Positions 7,372 to 16,730 of a stretch of DNA of 64,000 nucleotides are shown here, in pieces. The stretch lies in assembly GCF_005222675.1 (NCBI RefSeq), contig NZ_STGE01000031.1:62001-126000 (forward strand), read 5' to 3'. Below the pieces are notes generated by a model. That model ran no database searches and had not been told where the DNA came from. It was given only the letters and a program-made list of their open reading frames with translations. The stretch is from Mycolicibacterium sp. CR10. Lineage in GTDB: Bacteria; Actinomycetota; Actinomycetes; Mycobacteriales; Mycobacteriaceae. How positions within the stretch are numbered: position 1 is the stretch's first letter; every line of letters starts with the position of its first letter. A program made the position numbers and the translations under genes.

Positions 7372-8568
7372 CTACCTCGTCTGACGCCGCACCAGCGGCA
7401 GGACAGCCATCGCGGCGAGTTGCACGGCGATCACCACACCGATCAGAAGCCTCACCGAGTGTGAGTACAGCAGTCCGGTCAACGCTCCCCCGGCCGCGGC
7501 TGCAGTGCCGATCACCGCGGCGTACACGCCGTAGGCGGTGGCCCGACGGGCCGGTTCGATGAGGTCGGCGACGACCGCGCGCAGCGTTGACTCCTGAATA
7601 CCGACCGCTGCTCCCCACACCATCGCACCGGCTACGACCGGAACAATGCGGCCCGAGAAAGCCAGCACCGGCACCAGACTCGCCAACACCGGAAGCGCGC
7701 CGAGAACGGTGGCGCCGATCCGGTCGTATGCCCACCCGGTCATCAGGGCCGCCACAGCGTCGGCTGCCATGGCGGCGGCGTAGATCACCGGCACCGCTGC
7801 GACGGGGACGATACCCCTGCTCACCTGATGGAAGGACAGCACCCCGAACGTTGTGAAACCCACCATGGTGGCGGCTGAGAAACTCGAGTACACCCAGAAG
7901 GCCTTCGGCAGCGAGCGCAGAAAACTTTGCGCCACAATAGGTTTAACGACCGCTGTGGTGTCGACTTCGTAGCGCGCAGGCTCGGGCACGCGCACGCGCA
8001 GCCACGCCAGGAGCGCCAGCACCCCGATGCCAGGGACGGCCAGCAGGCCCAGAGTCGGTGCGAAGTCGCCGCCGAAAGCGAGCAGCATCGCCGCGACCGC
8101 CAATGGCCCCGCAATCGCCCCGATCTGATCCATGGCCTCATGGACGGCGAATCCCCGACCCCGGCCGGTGACCGCGGTTGCGTGCGAGAGCATGGTGTCC
8201 TTGGCCGGACTCCGCACGGCTTTGCCGACCCGCTCCGCGATCACCAGAGCGGCTGCCGCCCACAGCACCCCCACCACCCCAAGGAGCGGCACGGTGATGA
8301 CGGTCAGGAAGTAGCCACCGATCGCCCATGTCCAGAACCGGCCGGTGCGGTCGGTGAGCGGGCCCGACACGATGCGCAGCAGCAGGGCCGCCGCCTCGCC
8401 GATCCCAGTGACGACACCGACCACAACCGCGGTGGCGCCGAGGGAGGCGAGCAGAGGTCCGGTGATGGAGCGTGCGCCTTCGTAGACGATGTCGGCGAGC
8501 AGGCTGACCACGCCAAACGTGGTGACGAATCGCCACGCACTCAGTCCCGCTGCCGGCGGGGTGCTCAC
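7372..8568 (-). CDS. Major facilitator superfamily transporter
   Basis: A 398-residue protein with about twelve hydrophobic helices and the MFS motif-A-like loop SGPLTDRTGRFWTW between helices 2 and 3, and a second-half equivalent MTGWAYDRIG. The N-terminus WRFVTTFGVVSLLADIVYEGARSITGP resembles bacterial drug or metabolite MFS permeases; no substrate can be assigned. The GTG start overlaps the dnaE1 stop by 4 bp (GTGA), so the transporter is translationally coupled downstream of the replicative polymerase, an odd pairing. Confidence 0.9.
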   Translation of the reverse strand: MSTPPAAGLSAWRFVTTFGVVSLLADIVYEGARSITGPLLASLGATAVVVGVVTGIGEAAALLLRIVSGPLTDRTGRFWTWAIGGYFLTVITVPLLGVVGVLWAAAALVIAERVGKAVRSPAKDTMLSHATAVTGRGRGFAVHEAMDQIGAIAGPLAVAAMLLAFGGDFAPTLGLLAVPGIGVLALLAWLRVRVPEPARYEVDTTAVVKPIVAQSFLRSLPKAFWVYSSFSAATMVGFTTFGVLSFHQVSRGIVPVAAVPVIYAAAMAADAVAALMTGWAYDRIGATVLGALPVLASLVPVLAFSGRIVPVVAGAMVWGAAVGIQESTLRAVVADLIEPARRATAYGVYAAVIGTAAAAGGALTGLLYSHSVRLLIGVVIAVQLAAMAVLPLVRRQTR

Positions 8569-11500
8569 CCTCCCAGGCAGCCGGGACCCAGCAACTCCTT
8601 CAGATCACCCATCAGCGCCGAGGACGGCGTCACCCGAAGCGACTGATCCAACTCCAGCGTGGTGATGCGCTCCCCGCTGATGAGTCGCAGATGCACCTGC
8701 GCGGTGCCCGGATGACGCGCCAGCACCTGCTTGAGTGCACTGACCTTGTCGACCGTGCACTGCCGCGTCGGCAGGCTGACTGCAACCGGACGGTTCACCT
8801 GGGCACTCGAGAAGTCCGGAACGACAAGCTCATTGGCGATCAGTGAGATGCGGTCGTCACGGATGGCCACCTTGGCGCCGACCAGCACGACGACATCGTC
8901 GGCGATCTCGGCGCCGAACATCGAGTAGGTCTGCGGGAAGAACAGCACCTCGATACCGCCGGTGAGATCCTCCACCTGCGCTGAGGCCCACGGTAACCCG
9001 TTCTTGTTGACCCGACGGTTCACCGACGCGAGGATCCCCCCGATGCGGACCTGAGTCTCGTTGGCGACATCGCCGGCCAGAATCGCCGGGATCGCGGTGT
9101 CGACCTGGGCGGACAACAGGTGAGCGATCCCGTTGAGCGGATGACCGGACACGTACAGGCCCAGCATCTCGCGCTCGAGGGCCAACTTGTGCTTGTCCTC
9201 CCACTCCTCGTCGGGCACCTTGATGGTGAACACGGACTCCCCGGCATCGGAGTCACCCCCGCCGAACAGGTCGAACTGCCCCATCGCCTCGGCCTTCTTG
9301 GTGCCGAGCACGGAGTCGACGGCGTCGGTGTGCACCAGGAACAGGCCCTTGCGCGGATGCCCCAATGAGTCAAACGCCCCGGCCTTGACCAGCGACTCGG
9401 TGACCTTCTTGTTGCACGGACCGATGTCGATCTTGTTGAGATAGTCCGAGAAGTCGGTGAACTTGCCCTTCTCGGTACGCGTATTGATCAGCGACGCAAC
9501 GACATTAGCGCCGACGTTGCGCACCGCGCCCAGCCCGAAGCGAATGTCGGTGCCCACCGAGGCGAAGTTCTGCGCCGACTCGTTGACATCGGGAGGCAGC
9601 ACGGTGATCCCCAACCGCCGGCAATCCGCCAGGTATACCGCCGCCTTGTCCTTGTCGTCCCCGACCGAGGTGAGCAGGCCCGCCATGTACTCGGCCGGGA
9701 AATTGGCCTTCAGGTACGCCGTCCAGTACGACACCAGGCCATACCCCGCCGCGTGCGACTTGTTGAACGCGTAGTCGGCGAACGGCAGCACCGTGTCCCA
9801 CAGCGCCTTGACGGCCGCGGGCGAGAATCCGTTCGCCTTCATCCCCTCGGAGAAGCCCTCGAACTCCTTCTCCAGGACCTCGCGCTTCTTCTTCCCCATC
9901 GCCTTGCGCAGAATGTCGGCTCGGGCCAGCGAATAGCCGGCCACCTTCTGCGCGATGCGCATGATCTGCTCTTGGTAGACGATCAGGCCGTATGTCTCGG
10001 CCAGGATCTCTTGCAGCGGCTCTTCCAGTTCCGGGTGAATCGGCTTGATGGCCTGGCGGTTGTTCTTGCGATCGGCGTAGTCGTTGTGCGCGTTCATGCC
10101 CATCGGCCCGGGCCGGTACAGGGCGATCACGGCGACAACGTCTTCGAAGCCGGTCGGCTGCATTTTGCGCAGCAGATCGCGCATCGGCCCGCCGTCGAGC
10201 TGGAACACACCCAAAGTGTCTCCGCGGCCGAGCAATTCGAAGGTGGCAGCGTCGTCGAGCGGGACCTGGTCCAGGTCCAGATCGATGCCCCGGTTGGCCT
10301 TGATGTTCTCGATCGCGTCACCGATGATCGTCAGGTTCCGCAGGCCGAGGAAGTCCATCTTTAGCAGGCCGATGGCCTCGCACGACGGGTAGTCCCAGCC
10401 GGTGATGATCGCGCCGTCCTGGGGGCGGCGCCACAGCGGGATCGAGTCGATGAGCGGCTCGGAACTCATGATCACCGCGCAGGCGTGCACACCCGCGTTG
10501 CGGACCAATCCTTCCAGCCCGCGCGCCGTCTCGTAGATGGTCCGCACGTCCGGATCGGTGTCGATCAACCCCCGGACCTCGGCCGCTTCCTTGTACCGTT
10601 CGTGGGTGGGGTCGGTGATCCCCGAGACCGAGATGTCCTTGGCCATGATGGGCGGCGGCAGCGCCTTGGTGATCCGGTCGGCGATGGCGAAGCCGGGCTG
10701 GCCGTAGTGCACCCGGGCCGAATCTTTCAGCGCCGCTTTGGTCTTGATGGTGCCGAACGTGATGACCTGGGCGACCCGGTCACTGCCCCACCTGTTGGCG
10801 GCGTACCGCAGCATCTCGCCGCGGCGGCGATCGTCGAAGTCGATGTCGATATCGGGCATCGACACGCGCTCGGGGTTGAGGAACCGCTCGAACAGCAGCC
10901 CGTAGGTGATGGGGTCAATGTTGGTGATACCCATCGCATACGCGACCAGGGAACCGGCGGCCGACCCGCGGCCGGGGCCGACGCGGATGTCCACGGAGCG
11001 GGCGTAGTTGATCAGGTCAGCGACGATCAGGAAGTAGGACGGGTAGCCCTTCTCGCAGATGACCTTGATCTCGAAGTCGGCGCGATCCGTGTACTCCTGC
11101 GGCACTCCGGCCGGGAACCGGCGCTCCAGTCCCGCGCTGACCTCGTGTCGAAGCCAGGTCTCCTGGGTGTGTCCCTCGGGGACCGGGAACACCGGCATCC
11201 GGTCGAGGGGCTTCCACAGGTCGGTGTAGGGCTGCACGCGTTCGGCGATCAGCAGGGTCGAGTCGCAGGCACCCGGTACCTGGTCATCCCACAGGGCCCG
11301 CATCTCGGCGGCGCTCTTGAGGAAGTAGCCGTCGCCGTCGAACTTGAAGCGGGTGGGATCCGACAGGGTCTTGCCGGTCTGAACGCAGAGCAACGCCTCG
11401 TGGTTGTGCGAGTGGTCGCGCGTCACATAGTGGCAGTCGTTGGTGGCCAGCGGCGGGATCGACAGCTTCTTGCCCAGCTCGATCAGCCCGTCCCGAACCC

Positions 11501-12119
11501 GGCGCTCGATGTCCAGGCCGTGGTCCATCAGCTCCAGGAAGAAGTTCTCCGGACCGAAGATCTCCCGCCACTTGGCGGCCGCTTCGAGCGCCTCGCGCTC
11601 ATGGCCGAGGCGCAGCCGGGTCTGCACCTCACCCGACGGGCAGCCGGTGGTGGCGATGATGCCCTCGGCATGCTCGGCGATCAGCTCGGCGTCCATCCGC
11701 GACCACTTGCCGAGCTGTCCCTCGAACGACGCGAGCGATGACAGCTTGAACAGGTTGCGTAGCCCGGTCGCGTTCTCCGCGACCATCGTCATGTGTGTGT
11801 AGGACCCGCTGCCCGAGACGTCGTCACCCTTCTGGCTGGGGTCACCCCAGAGGACGCGCTTGGTCTCGAATCGGGAGGCGGGCGCGATGTAGGCCTCGAC
11901 ACCGATGATCGGCTTGATGCCCACCTCGGTCGCCTTGTTGTAGAACTCGCTGGCGCCGAACATGTTTCCGTGATCGGTCATGCCGACCGCGGGCATCTCC
12001 AGCCTCTGCGCCTCGGCCAGCATCGGGCTGATCTTCGCGGCACCGTCCAGCATCGAGTACTCGGTGTGGTTGTGCAGGTGAACAAAAGACCCTGAGGACT
12101 GCCAGTCTGAACCGCTCAT
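8565..12119 (-). CDS. dnaE1: DNA polymerase III alpha subunit DnaE1
   Basis: The 1184-residue essential replicative polymerase. Residues about 10-280 are the PHP domain (HLHNHTEYSMLDGAAKISPM), which in mycobacterial DnaE1 is a metal-dependent proofreading exonuclease. The polymerase active site PDIDIDFDDRRRGEML is near residue 420, the finger/thumb region includes AYNFNKSHAAGYG-like FNKSHAAGYGLVSYWTAYLKA, and the C-terminus has the OB fold (RIGGILASVNRRVNKNGLPWA) and tau-binding tail. A -10 box TAGACT (12129-12134, minus strand) ends 9 nt before the ATG, giving an almost leaderless mRNA. Confidence 0.98.
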   Translation of the reverse strand: MSGSDWQSSGSFVHLHNHTEYSMLDGAAKISPMLAEAQRLEMPAVGMTDHGNMFGASEFYNKATEVGIKPIIGVEAYIAPASRFETKRVLWGDPSQKGDDVSGSGSYTHMTMVAENATGLRNLFKLSSLASFEGQLGKWSRMDAELIAEHAEGIIATTGCPSGEVQTRLRLGHEREALEAAAKWREIFGPENFFLELMDHGLDIERRVRDGLIELGKKLSIPPLATNDCHYVTRDHSHNHEALLCVQTGKTLSDPTRFKFDGDGYFLKSAAEMRALWDDQVPGACDSTLLIAERVQPYTDLWKPLDRMPVFPVPEGHTQETWLRHEVSAGLERRFPAGVPQEYTDRADFEIKVICEKGYPSYFLIVADLINYARSVDIRVGPGRGSAAGSLVAYAMGITNIDPITYGLLFERFLNPERVSMPDIDIDFDDRRRGEMLRYAANRWGSDRVAQVITFGTIKTKAALKDSARVHYGQPGFAIADRITKALPPPIMAKDISVSGITDPTHERYKEAAEVRGLIDTDPDVRTIYETARGLEGLVRNAGVHACAVIMSSEPLIDSIPLWRRPQDGAIITGWDYPSCEAIGLLKMDFLGLRNLTIIGDAIENIKANRGIDLDLDQVPLDDAATFELLGRGDTLGVFQLDGGPMRDLLRKMQPTGFEDVVAVIALYRPGPMGMNAHNDYADRKNNRQAIKPIHPELEEPLQEILAETYGLIVYQEQIMRIAQKVAGYSLARADILRKAMGKKKREVLEKEFEGFSEGMKANGFSPAAVKALWDTVLPFADYAFNKSHAAGYGLVSYWTAYLKANFPAEYMAGLLTSVGDDKDKAAVYLADCRRLGITVLPPDVNESAQNFASVGTDIRFGLGAVRNVGANVVASLINTRTEKGKFTDFSDYLNKIDIGPCNKKVTESLVKAGAFDSLGHPRKGLFLVHTDAVDSVLGTKKAEAMGQFDLFGGGDSDAGESVFTIKVPDEEWEDKHKLALEREMLGLYVSGHPLNGIAHLLSAQVDTAIPAILAGDVANETQVRIGGILASVNRRVNKNGLPWASAQVEDLTGGIEVLFFPQTYSMFGAEIADDVVVLVGAKVAIRDDRISLIANELVVPDFSSAQVNRPVAVSLPTRQCTVDKVSALKQVLARHPGTAQVHLRLISGERITTLELDQSLRVTPSSALMGDLKELLGPGCLGG

Positions 12120-12201
12120 AGGGACGCCAGTCTATGACCGGCCACCGACAGACTTCGGCGTGTCGAGCTGCGTGTCTCGCGTTGTTCGGGACCCTCCGGC
12201 G

Positions 12202-12864
12202 TCAGGCGTCGACAGGTGTGCCGACGCGCGAGTTCAGCAACCCGACTTCGAACACCTGAAGTAATTGCCTGGCAATCTCGGATGCCTCGTCGACATCGAC
12301 GAAGCCTGCGTGAAAGCCCATCCCCCAGAACAGCGCAGCCAGCATGTCGGCCACCGCACGGGCGTCGGTATCGGCAGCCAGCTCGCCGTGCGCGATCGCC
12401 TGCACCACGATGGAGTGGTAGAAGCCCTGCACCGTAGAGACGACGGCGTCGGCAGCGTCGTGACGCTGCTGACCGCGGTGGTGCTCCAACCTGGCGCTCA
12501 CCAGGAACTTCATCGTTGCAGTGTCGGTGACGTACAGGTCCTGCATCGCCTCGAGGAACACGGTCAACTGGCTCCTCAGCCCGCTTTCCCGCTGGGCCGC
12601 GACGGCGCATTCCGCCACCCGGGCGTAGGCATCCCTGAGCAGGATCTCGTACACCTGCTCGCGGTTGGAGAAGTAATAGTGCAGGGTGGGCCTGCTGACG
12701 CCCGCGCGAACCGCGATCTGCTGGAACGTCGCCGCGTGATAGCCGCGTTCGGCGATCACCTCGCGGGCGGCGTCGAGGATGTTCCGGCGCGTCGTCTCCG
12801 AATCGGCGCCGACCGGACGGCCGCGCCCCCGAGGCCTGGGCGGGGTCGGGGGCTGAGGGTGCAC
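12202..12864 (-). CDS. TetR-family transcriptional regulator (Rv1534-like)
   Basis: A 220-residue regulator. After a Pro/Arg-rich N-terminal tail the TetR helix-turn-helix is NILDAAREVIAERGYHAATFQQIAVRAGVSRPTLHYYFSNREQVYEILL (residues about 28-77), followed by an all-helical ligand domain. The GTG at 12864 is preferred to an in-frame TTG at 12870: a full promoter (TTGACC, 17-nt spacer, TAGCGT) ends 7 nt before it, so translation is leaderless. A perfect palindrome on the -10 suggests autorepression. It lies downstream of rarD on the same strand; the effector is unknown. Confidence 0.9.
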   Translation of the reverse strand: MHPQPPTPPRPRGRGRPVGADSETTRRNILDAAREVIAERGYHAATFQQIAVRAGVSRPTLHYYFSNREQVYEILLRDAYARVAECAVAAQRESGLRSQLTVFLEAMQDLYVTDTATMKFLVSARLEHHRGQQRHDAADAVVSTVQGFYHSIVVQAIAHGELAADTDARAVADMLAALFWGMGFHAGFVDVDEASEIARQLLQVFEVGLLNSRVGTPVDA

Positions 12865-12870
12865 GAGCAA

Positions 12871-12899
12871 ACGCTATGGCATAGCTGACAGCGGGTCAA
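12871..12899 (-). promoter_or_regulatory. Promoter and palindromic operator of the TetR gene
   Basis: On the minus strand TTGACC (12899-12894) and TAGCGT (12876-12871) are separated by exactly 17 nt. GCTATG-G-CATAGC (12873-12885) is a perfect 6+1+6 palindrome covering most of the -10 box. This is the expected geometry for TetR autorepression. Confidence 0.65.
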
Positions 12900-12918
12900 T
12901 CAGTAGCGGCGCAAATTG

Positions 12919-13809
12919 TCACACCGGGGACGGCTGAGAGGATCGCCGGTCGGCACGGGTACGGCGCACCGCGTCGAGGGTGAAGATCGCCAGCGCCGTC
13001 CAGATCAACGCGAAGCCGAACCACCGCGCAGGCGGCATTGCCTCGTGGCCGACCAGCACACCCCAGGTCAGTTGCATCGCGGGTGTCATGTAGAACAGCA
13101 GGCCCAGGGTGACCATCGCCAGCCGCTGCGCTGCGGCGGCGAACAGCAGCAACGGCAGTGCCGTCAGCACGCCCGACAGAATCATCAACACGACGTGCCC
13201 TGCGCCGTGTCCCACGAACGTGCCGTGCCCGCCGACCTGCAGGACGAGCACGTAGACCAGCGCGAACGGAGCGGCCAGCCCGGCTTCGACGCCGACGCTG
13301 ACCCGCGGATCGGTGGGCACCAACTTCTTCACCGCGCCGTAGAGGCCGAACGACAGCGCGAGGCCGAGACCGATCACCGGCGGCGATCCCACATTCACCG
13401 TCAGCACCACCACCGCCACGACCGCGATGACCAGCGCGCAGAGCTGCCACCGGTTCAGCGTCTCCCGAAAGATGAGCAGGCCGAGCGCGATCGACACCAG
13501 CGGGTTGATGAAGTATCCCAACGCCGCATCCACGACATGGCCGTTGTTCACGGCGTACACGTAGATCACCCAGTTGACGGAGATGAGCGCCGCCGCCGCG
13601 GTCAGCAGCAGCCACGTGCGCCCGCTGATCGCCTTGAGGTCGCCGAGGCGCCGCACCGCGGCCACCACGACGACCATGAGGAGGAAGCTCCAGATGATCC
13701 GGTGCGCCAGGACCTCGACCGCGCCGGCCGGCTTGAGCAGCGGGAAGAACGCCGGGAACAGGCCCCACATGCCATAGGCGCCGGCACCGAACAGCAGCCC
13801 CGATCTCAC
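12919..13809 (-). CDS. rarD: RarD-type EamA permease
   Basis: A 296-residue ten-helix permease of the drug/metabolite transporter superfamily. It begins GLLFGAGAYGMWGLFPAFFPLLKPA and contains the RarD signature region HRIIWSF, ISVNWVIYVYAVNNGHVVDAALGYFINPL and FETLNRWQ-like FRETLNRWQL. Substrates of RarD proteins are not established (chloramphenicol resistance was the historical link). The GTG at 13809 overlaps the rluD stop (GTGA), matching the family length; the open frame upstream belongs to rluD antisense phase and was not used. Confidence 0.92.
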   Translation of the reverse strand: MRSGLLFGAGAYGMWGLFPAFFPLLKPAGAVEVLAHRIIWSFLLMVVVVAAVRRLGDLKAISGRTWLLLTAAAALISVNWVIYVYAVNNGHVVDAALGYFINPLVSIALGLLIFRETLNRWQLCALVIAVVAVVVLTVNVGSPPVIGLGLALSFGLYGAVKKLVPTDPRVSVGVEAGLAAPFALVYVLVLQVGGHGTFVGHGAGHVVLMILSGVLTALPLLLFAAAAQRLAMVTLGLLFYMTPAMQLTWGVLVGHEAMPPARWFGFALIWTALAIFTLDAVRRTRADRRSSQPSPV

Positions 13810-14735
13810 CGGTGGTGACTGCGCAGGGTATCCAGCGCGTGTTGCAGGTCGGCGGGGTACGGGCTGGTGAACTCGACACGCCGCCCGTCGGCCGGATGCG
13901 CGAACGCCAGAGACCTCGCGTGTAGCCATTGACGTTCCAGCCCAAGCTTTTTCGCCAATGTCGGATCAGCACCGTAGGTGAGGTCACCGCAGCACGGGTG
14001 GTGCAGCGCGGCGAAGTGCACCCTGATCTGATGGGTGCGGCCGGTTTCGAGCTCGATGTCGAGGAGGCTTGCCGCCTGGTGCGCCTCCAGCGTGTCGTAG
14101 TGAGTGACGCTGTTTCTGCCGTCTTCGACGACGGCGAACTTCCAGTCGTGCCCGCGGTGGCGACCGATCGGCGCATCGATGGTGCCGCTCGACGGGTCCG
14201 GATGGCCTTGCACCAGTGCGTGGTAGCGCTTTTCGACGGTGCGCTGCTTGAAGGCCCGCTTGAGCACCGTGTAGGCCCGCTCCGACAGCGCCACCACCAT
14301 CACGCCGGACGTGCCGACATCCAGCCGGTGCACGATGCCCTGCCGCTCGTGGATTCCGGAGGTGCTGATGCGGAAACCCGCCGCCGCCAGCCCACCGAGC
14401 ACTGTCGGACCGTGCCAGCCGACGGTCGCGTGCGCGGCCACTCCGGGGGGTTTGTCGACCGCGACGATGTCGTCGTCGGAGTAGAGGATCGCCATCCCCT
14501 CGATGTCGACCGGGGTGTTCTCCACCGGGGCAGGCGCCTCGGGCAGCGTCACCTCCAGCCATGCCCCCTCGGTCAGCTTGTCCGACTTTCCCGCAGCGAC
14601 GCCGTCGAGTTCAACGCCGCCCTCCTCGGCAAGTGTCGCCGCCGCCGTGCGCGACAGCCCGAGCAGTCGGGCCAGGCCGGCGTCGACCCGCATGCCCGCC
14701 AACCCTTCCGGGACCGGCATCGACCGTGTCGTCAT
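13806..14735 (-). CDS. rluD: Ribosomal large-subunit pseudouridine synthase, RluD family
   Basis: A 309-residue RluA/RluD-type enzyme that isomerises uridines in 23S rRNA. An N-terminal S4-like domain (MRVDAGLARLLGLSRTAAATLAEEGGVELDG) precedes the catalytic domain with HRLDVGTSGVMVVALSERA, where the Asp is the catalytic residue, and GRTHQIRVHFAALHHPCCGD. It corresponds to Rv1540. The ATG overlaps the lspA stop by one base (TGATG) and its own stop overlaps rarD, forming lspA-rluD-rarD. Confidence 0.95.
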   Translation of the reverse strand: MTTRSMPVPEGLAGMRVDAGLARLLGLSRTAAATLAEEGGVELDGVAAGKSDKLTEGAWLEVTLPEAPAPVENTPVDIEGMAILYSDDDIVAVDKPPGVAAHATVGWHGPTVLGGLAAAGFRISTSGIHERQGIVHRLDVGTSGVMVVALSERAYTVLKRAFKQRTVEKRYHALVQGHPDPSSGTIDAPIGRHRGHDWKFAVVEDGRNSVTHYDTLEAHQAASLLDIELETGRTHQIRVHFAALHHPCCGDLTYGADPTLAKKLGLERQWLHARSLAFAHPADGRRVEFTSPYPADLQHALDTLRSHHR

Positions 14736-15313
14736 CAGTCCCCGTCGCCGCCGTCCGGCTGGCGCCTCCCGACGGTGTCAAAGTCGAAGCCGAACAACGA
14801 CAACACCACCAGCAGGATGGCACCGCCGACGACCGCCGGGTCCGCCACGTTGAACACCGGCCACCAGCCGATGGACAGAAAGTCGACGACGTGGCCGCGT
14901 AGCGGCCCCGGTGACCGGAAGAACCTGTCGACGAGGTTCCCCATCGCGCCACCGAGGATCATGCCCAGCCCGACCGCCCACCACGGAGACACCAGCCGAC
15001 GCCCCATCCAGATGATGCCGATGACGACGCCCGTGGCGACCAGGGTGAGCACCCAGGTGTAGCCGGTGGCCATCGAGAACGCCGCACCCGAGTTGCGCAC
15101 CAACGTCCACGTCACGGTGTCGCCGATGATCGGCACCGGCTGACCGGGCGTGAGGAGCTTCACGGCAAGCACCTTCGTGACGATGTCCAGAACGAGCAGG
15201 ACCCCCGCCACGGTGAGCAGGAGGCGCAGCCGCCGCGGCGGCTCACCTTCCGGCTGCCCGGCGGCACTGTCGCCGGTCGCAGGCTCGACCGGGCTCGATG
15301 ATTCATCAGTCAC
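14735..15313 (-). CDS. lspA: Lipoprotein signal peptidase LspA
   Basis: The membrane aspartyl protease (signal peptidase II) that cleaves diacylated prolipoproteins. The 192-residue protein has a soluble Pro/Glu-rich N-terminus and four helices; the conserved blocks are DIVTKVLAVKLL, NSGAAFSMATG, the catalytic Asp in GGAMGNLVDRFF, and the second Asp in FNVADPAVVGG. A GTG at 15313 preceded by a run of six Gs is chosen over tandem ATGs at 15325/15322. It is divergent from ansA with only 43 bp between. Confidence 0.94.
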   Translation of the reverse strand: MTDESSSPVEPATGDSAAGQPEGEPPRRLRLLLTVAGVLLVLDIVTKVLAVKLLTPGQPVPIIGDTVTWTLVRNSGAAFSMATGYTWVLTLVATGVVIGIIWMGRRLVSPWWAVGLGMILGGAMGNLVDRFFRSPGPLRGHVVDFLSIGWWPVFNVADPAVVGGAILLVVLSLFGFDFDTVGRRQPDGGDGD

Positions 15314-15356
15314 GCCCCCCATCATCGCAGGGTCGCGGTGGGGAACAATTCCACCC

Positions 15357-16259
15357 ATGAGCCGCCTCGTCGTCATAGCCACCGGTGGGACGATCTCGAC
15401 CAGCTCCGACAGCGACGGCGTGAAGCGCCCCAGCCGTTCCGCCGCGGACCTCACCGAAGGGTTGGACGTCGAGGTCATCGATGCGATGGCGGTGGACAGC
15501 TCACAGCTGACGCCCGCCGACTGGGACCGAATCGCCGAGGCCGTGCGGTCGGCGTCTGTGGTCCACGGCGCCGACGGTGTCGTGATCACCCACGGCACCG
15601 ACACGATGGAGGAGACCGCGCTCTGGCTCGGGCTCACCTATGCCGGTGAACCGCCGGTGATTCTGACCGGCGCTCAGCGCAGCGCCGACGCACCGGACGC
15701 CGACGGTCCTGCAAATCTGCGTGACGCGCTGGCCGTCGCCGCCGGACCGGACGTCCGCGGCCATGGCGTCGCCGTGAGCTTCGCGGGCACGGTGTTCGAG
15801 CCGCTGGGTCTGCACAAGGTCGCCACCGCAGACCTGCAGGCCTTCGCGGGACGCCCGCTCGGGTCGGTCCGGGACCGCCCGCTCTTCGGTGACCTGGTGG
15901 CCGCCGATGCTCCGCGGGTGGACATCATCGCCGCCTACCCTGGCGCCGACTCGGTAGCGCTCGACGCCTGCGTGGCCGCCGGCGCCCGCGGCATCGTGCT
16001 GGAGGCGCTGGGCTCGGGGAACGCCGGGACCGCGCTGATCGACGGCGTGCGCAACCACTGCCGCGAGGGTGTCACCGTCGCGATTTCCACGAGGGTCCCC
16101 GGTGGACGCGTGGCCCCCGGATACGGACCGGGACGTGCCCTGGTGGACGCGGGCGCGCTCGTCGTGCCGCGGCTGCGGCCACCGCAGGCGCGGGTCCTGC
16201 TGATGGCCGCCCTGGCCGCCGGTTCACCCGCCGAGGGTGTGTTCGAGCGCTGGGGCTGA
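15357..16259 (+). CDS. ansA: L-asparaginase AnsA
   Basis: A 300-residue type-I bacterial asparaginase hydrolysing L-asparagine to aspartate and ammonia; in M. tuberculosis AnsA contributes to nitrogen assimilation and acid resistance. Both catalytic threonine motifs are present: VIATGGTIS near residue 10 and VITHGTDTMEET near residue 80. No clear signal peptide is visible, though the M. tuberculosis enzyme is reported secreted. The ATG at 15357 starts the conserved sequence directly; the open frame further upstream is antisense to lspA. Confidence 0.95.
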   Translation: MSRLVVIATGGTISTSSDSDGVKRPSRSAADLTEGLDVEVIDAMAVDSSQLTPADWDRIAEAVRSASVVHGADGVVITHGTDTMEETALWLGLTYAGEPPVILTGAQRSADAPDADGPANLRDALAVAAGPDVRGHGVAVSFAGTVFEPLGLHKVATADLQAFAGRPLGSVRDRPLFGDLVAADAPRVDIIAAYPGADSVALDACVAAGARGIVLEALGSGNAGTALIDGVRNHCREGVTVAISTRVPGGRVAPGYGPGRALVDAGALVVPRLRPPQARVLLMAALAAGSPAEGVFERWG

Positions 16260-16271
16260 TACAGATGGACG

Positions 16272-16730
16272 ATGCGCCGATCCGTTCTTTTGGCCGCAGC
16301 CGGTGCGCTTCTGCTGGGCGCCACGCCGCTGGCGAAGGCCCAGCCGCCGCCCGGCATCGACGAGATGGATACCTGGCCGATCGCCCAGGGCAACTACACG
16401 ACGCCGAATGACTTCTACCAGGTGTACTTCAAGACCCCGGACGGCCGCGCGTGCGGGATCGGTCCCAACGGCGGACCCGTCGGCTGCGACGCGGTACCCC
16501 TCGATGCTCCCGCAGACACCAACCAGACGGTGGTCAACAGCTGGGGCCCGGCCGAGTACCGGCACTCCGACACCGCGTCGTTCACCCGTGACGTCGACGT
16601 GCTCCCCGAAGGCCATCGGCTTCAGAACTGGGGCGCGACCTGTGGGGTCGGATATCAGGGCACTGTGACCTGCAGGACGTACGGCGAACACGGTTTCACC
16701 ATCTCCAGCGTCTACGGAGTGCTCTGGTAG
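16272..16730 (+). CDS. Small secreted protein with signal peptide
   Basis: A 152-residue exported protein of unknown function. It has a Sec signal MRRSVLLAAAGALLLGATPLAKAQ with cleavage likely after AKA (residue 23). The mature protein has four cysteines (RACGIG, VGCDAV, ATCGVG, VTCRTY), suited to two disulfides, and is rich in Gly, Asn and aromatic residues. It ends in EHGFTISSVYGVLW. It lies 12 bp after ansA on the same strand and its last 19 bp overlap the converging dinB. Related small secreted proteins are common in mycobacteria, but I cannot name the family. Confidence 0.85.
   Translation: MRRSVLLAAAGALLLGATPLAKAQPPPGIDEMDTWPIAQGNYTTPNDFYQVYFKTPDGRACGIGPNGGPVGCDAVPLDAPADTNQTVVNSWGPAEYRHSDTASFTRDVDVLPEGHRLQNWGATCGVGYQGTVTCRTYGEHGFTISSVYGVLW

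Noticed and set aside
12896..14176. A 426-codon minus-strand frame over rarD and rluD
   Set aside because: It is out of frame with both genes and Arg/Gly-rich with no domain, so it is a shadow.
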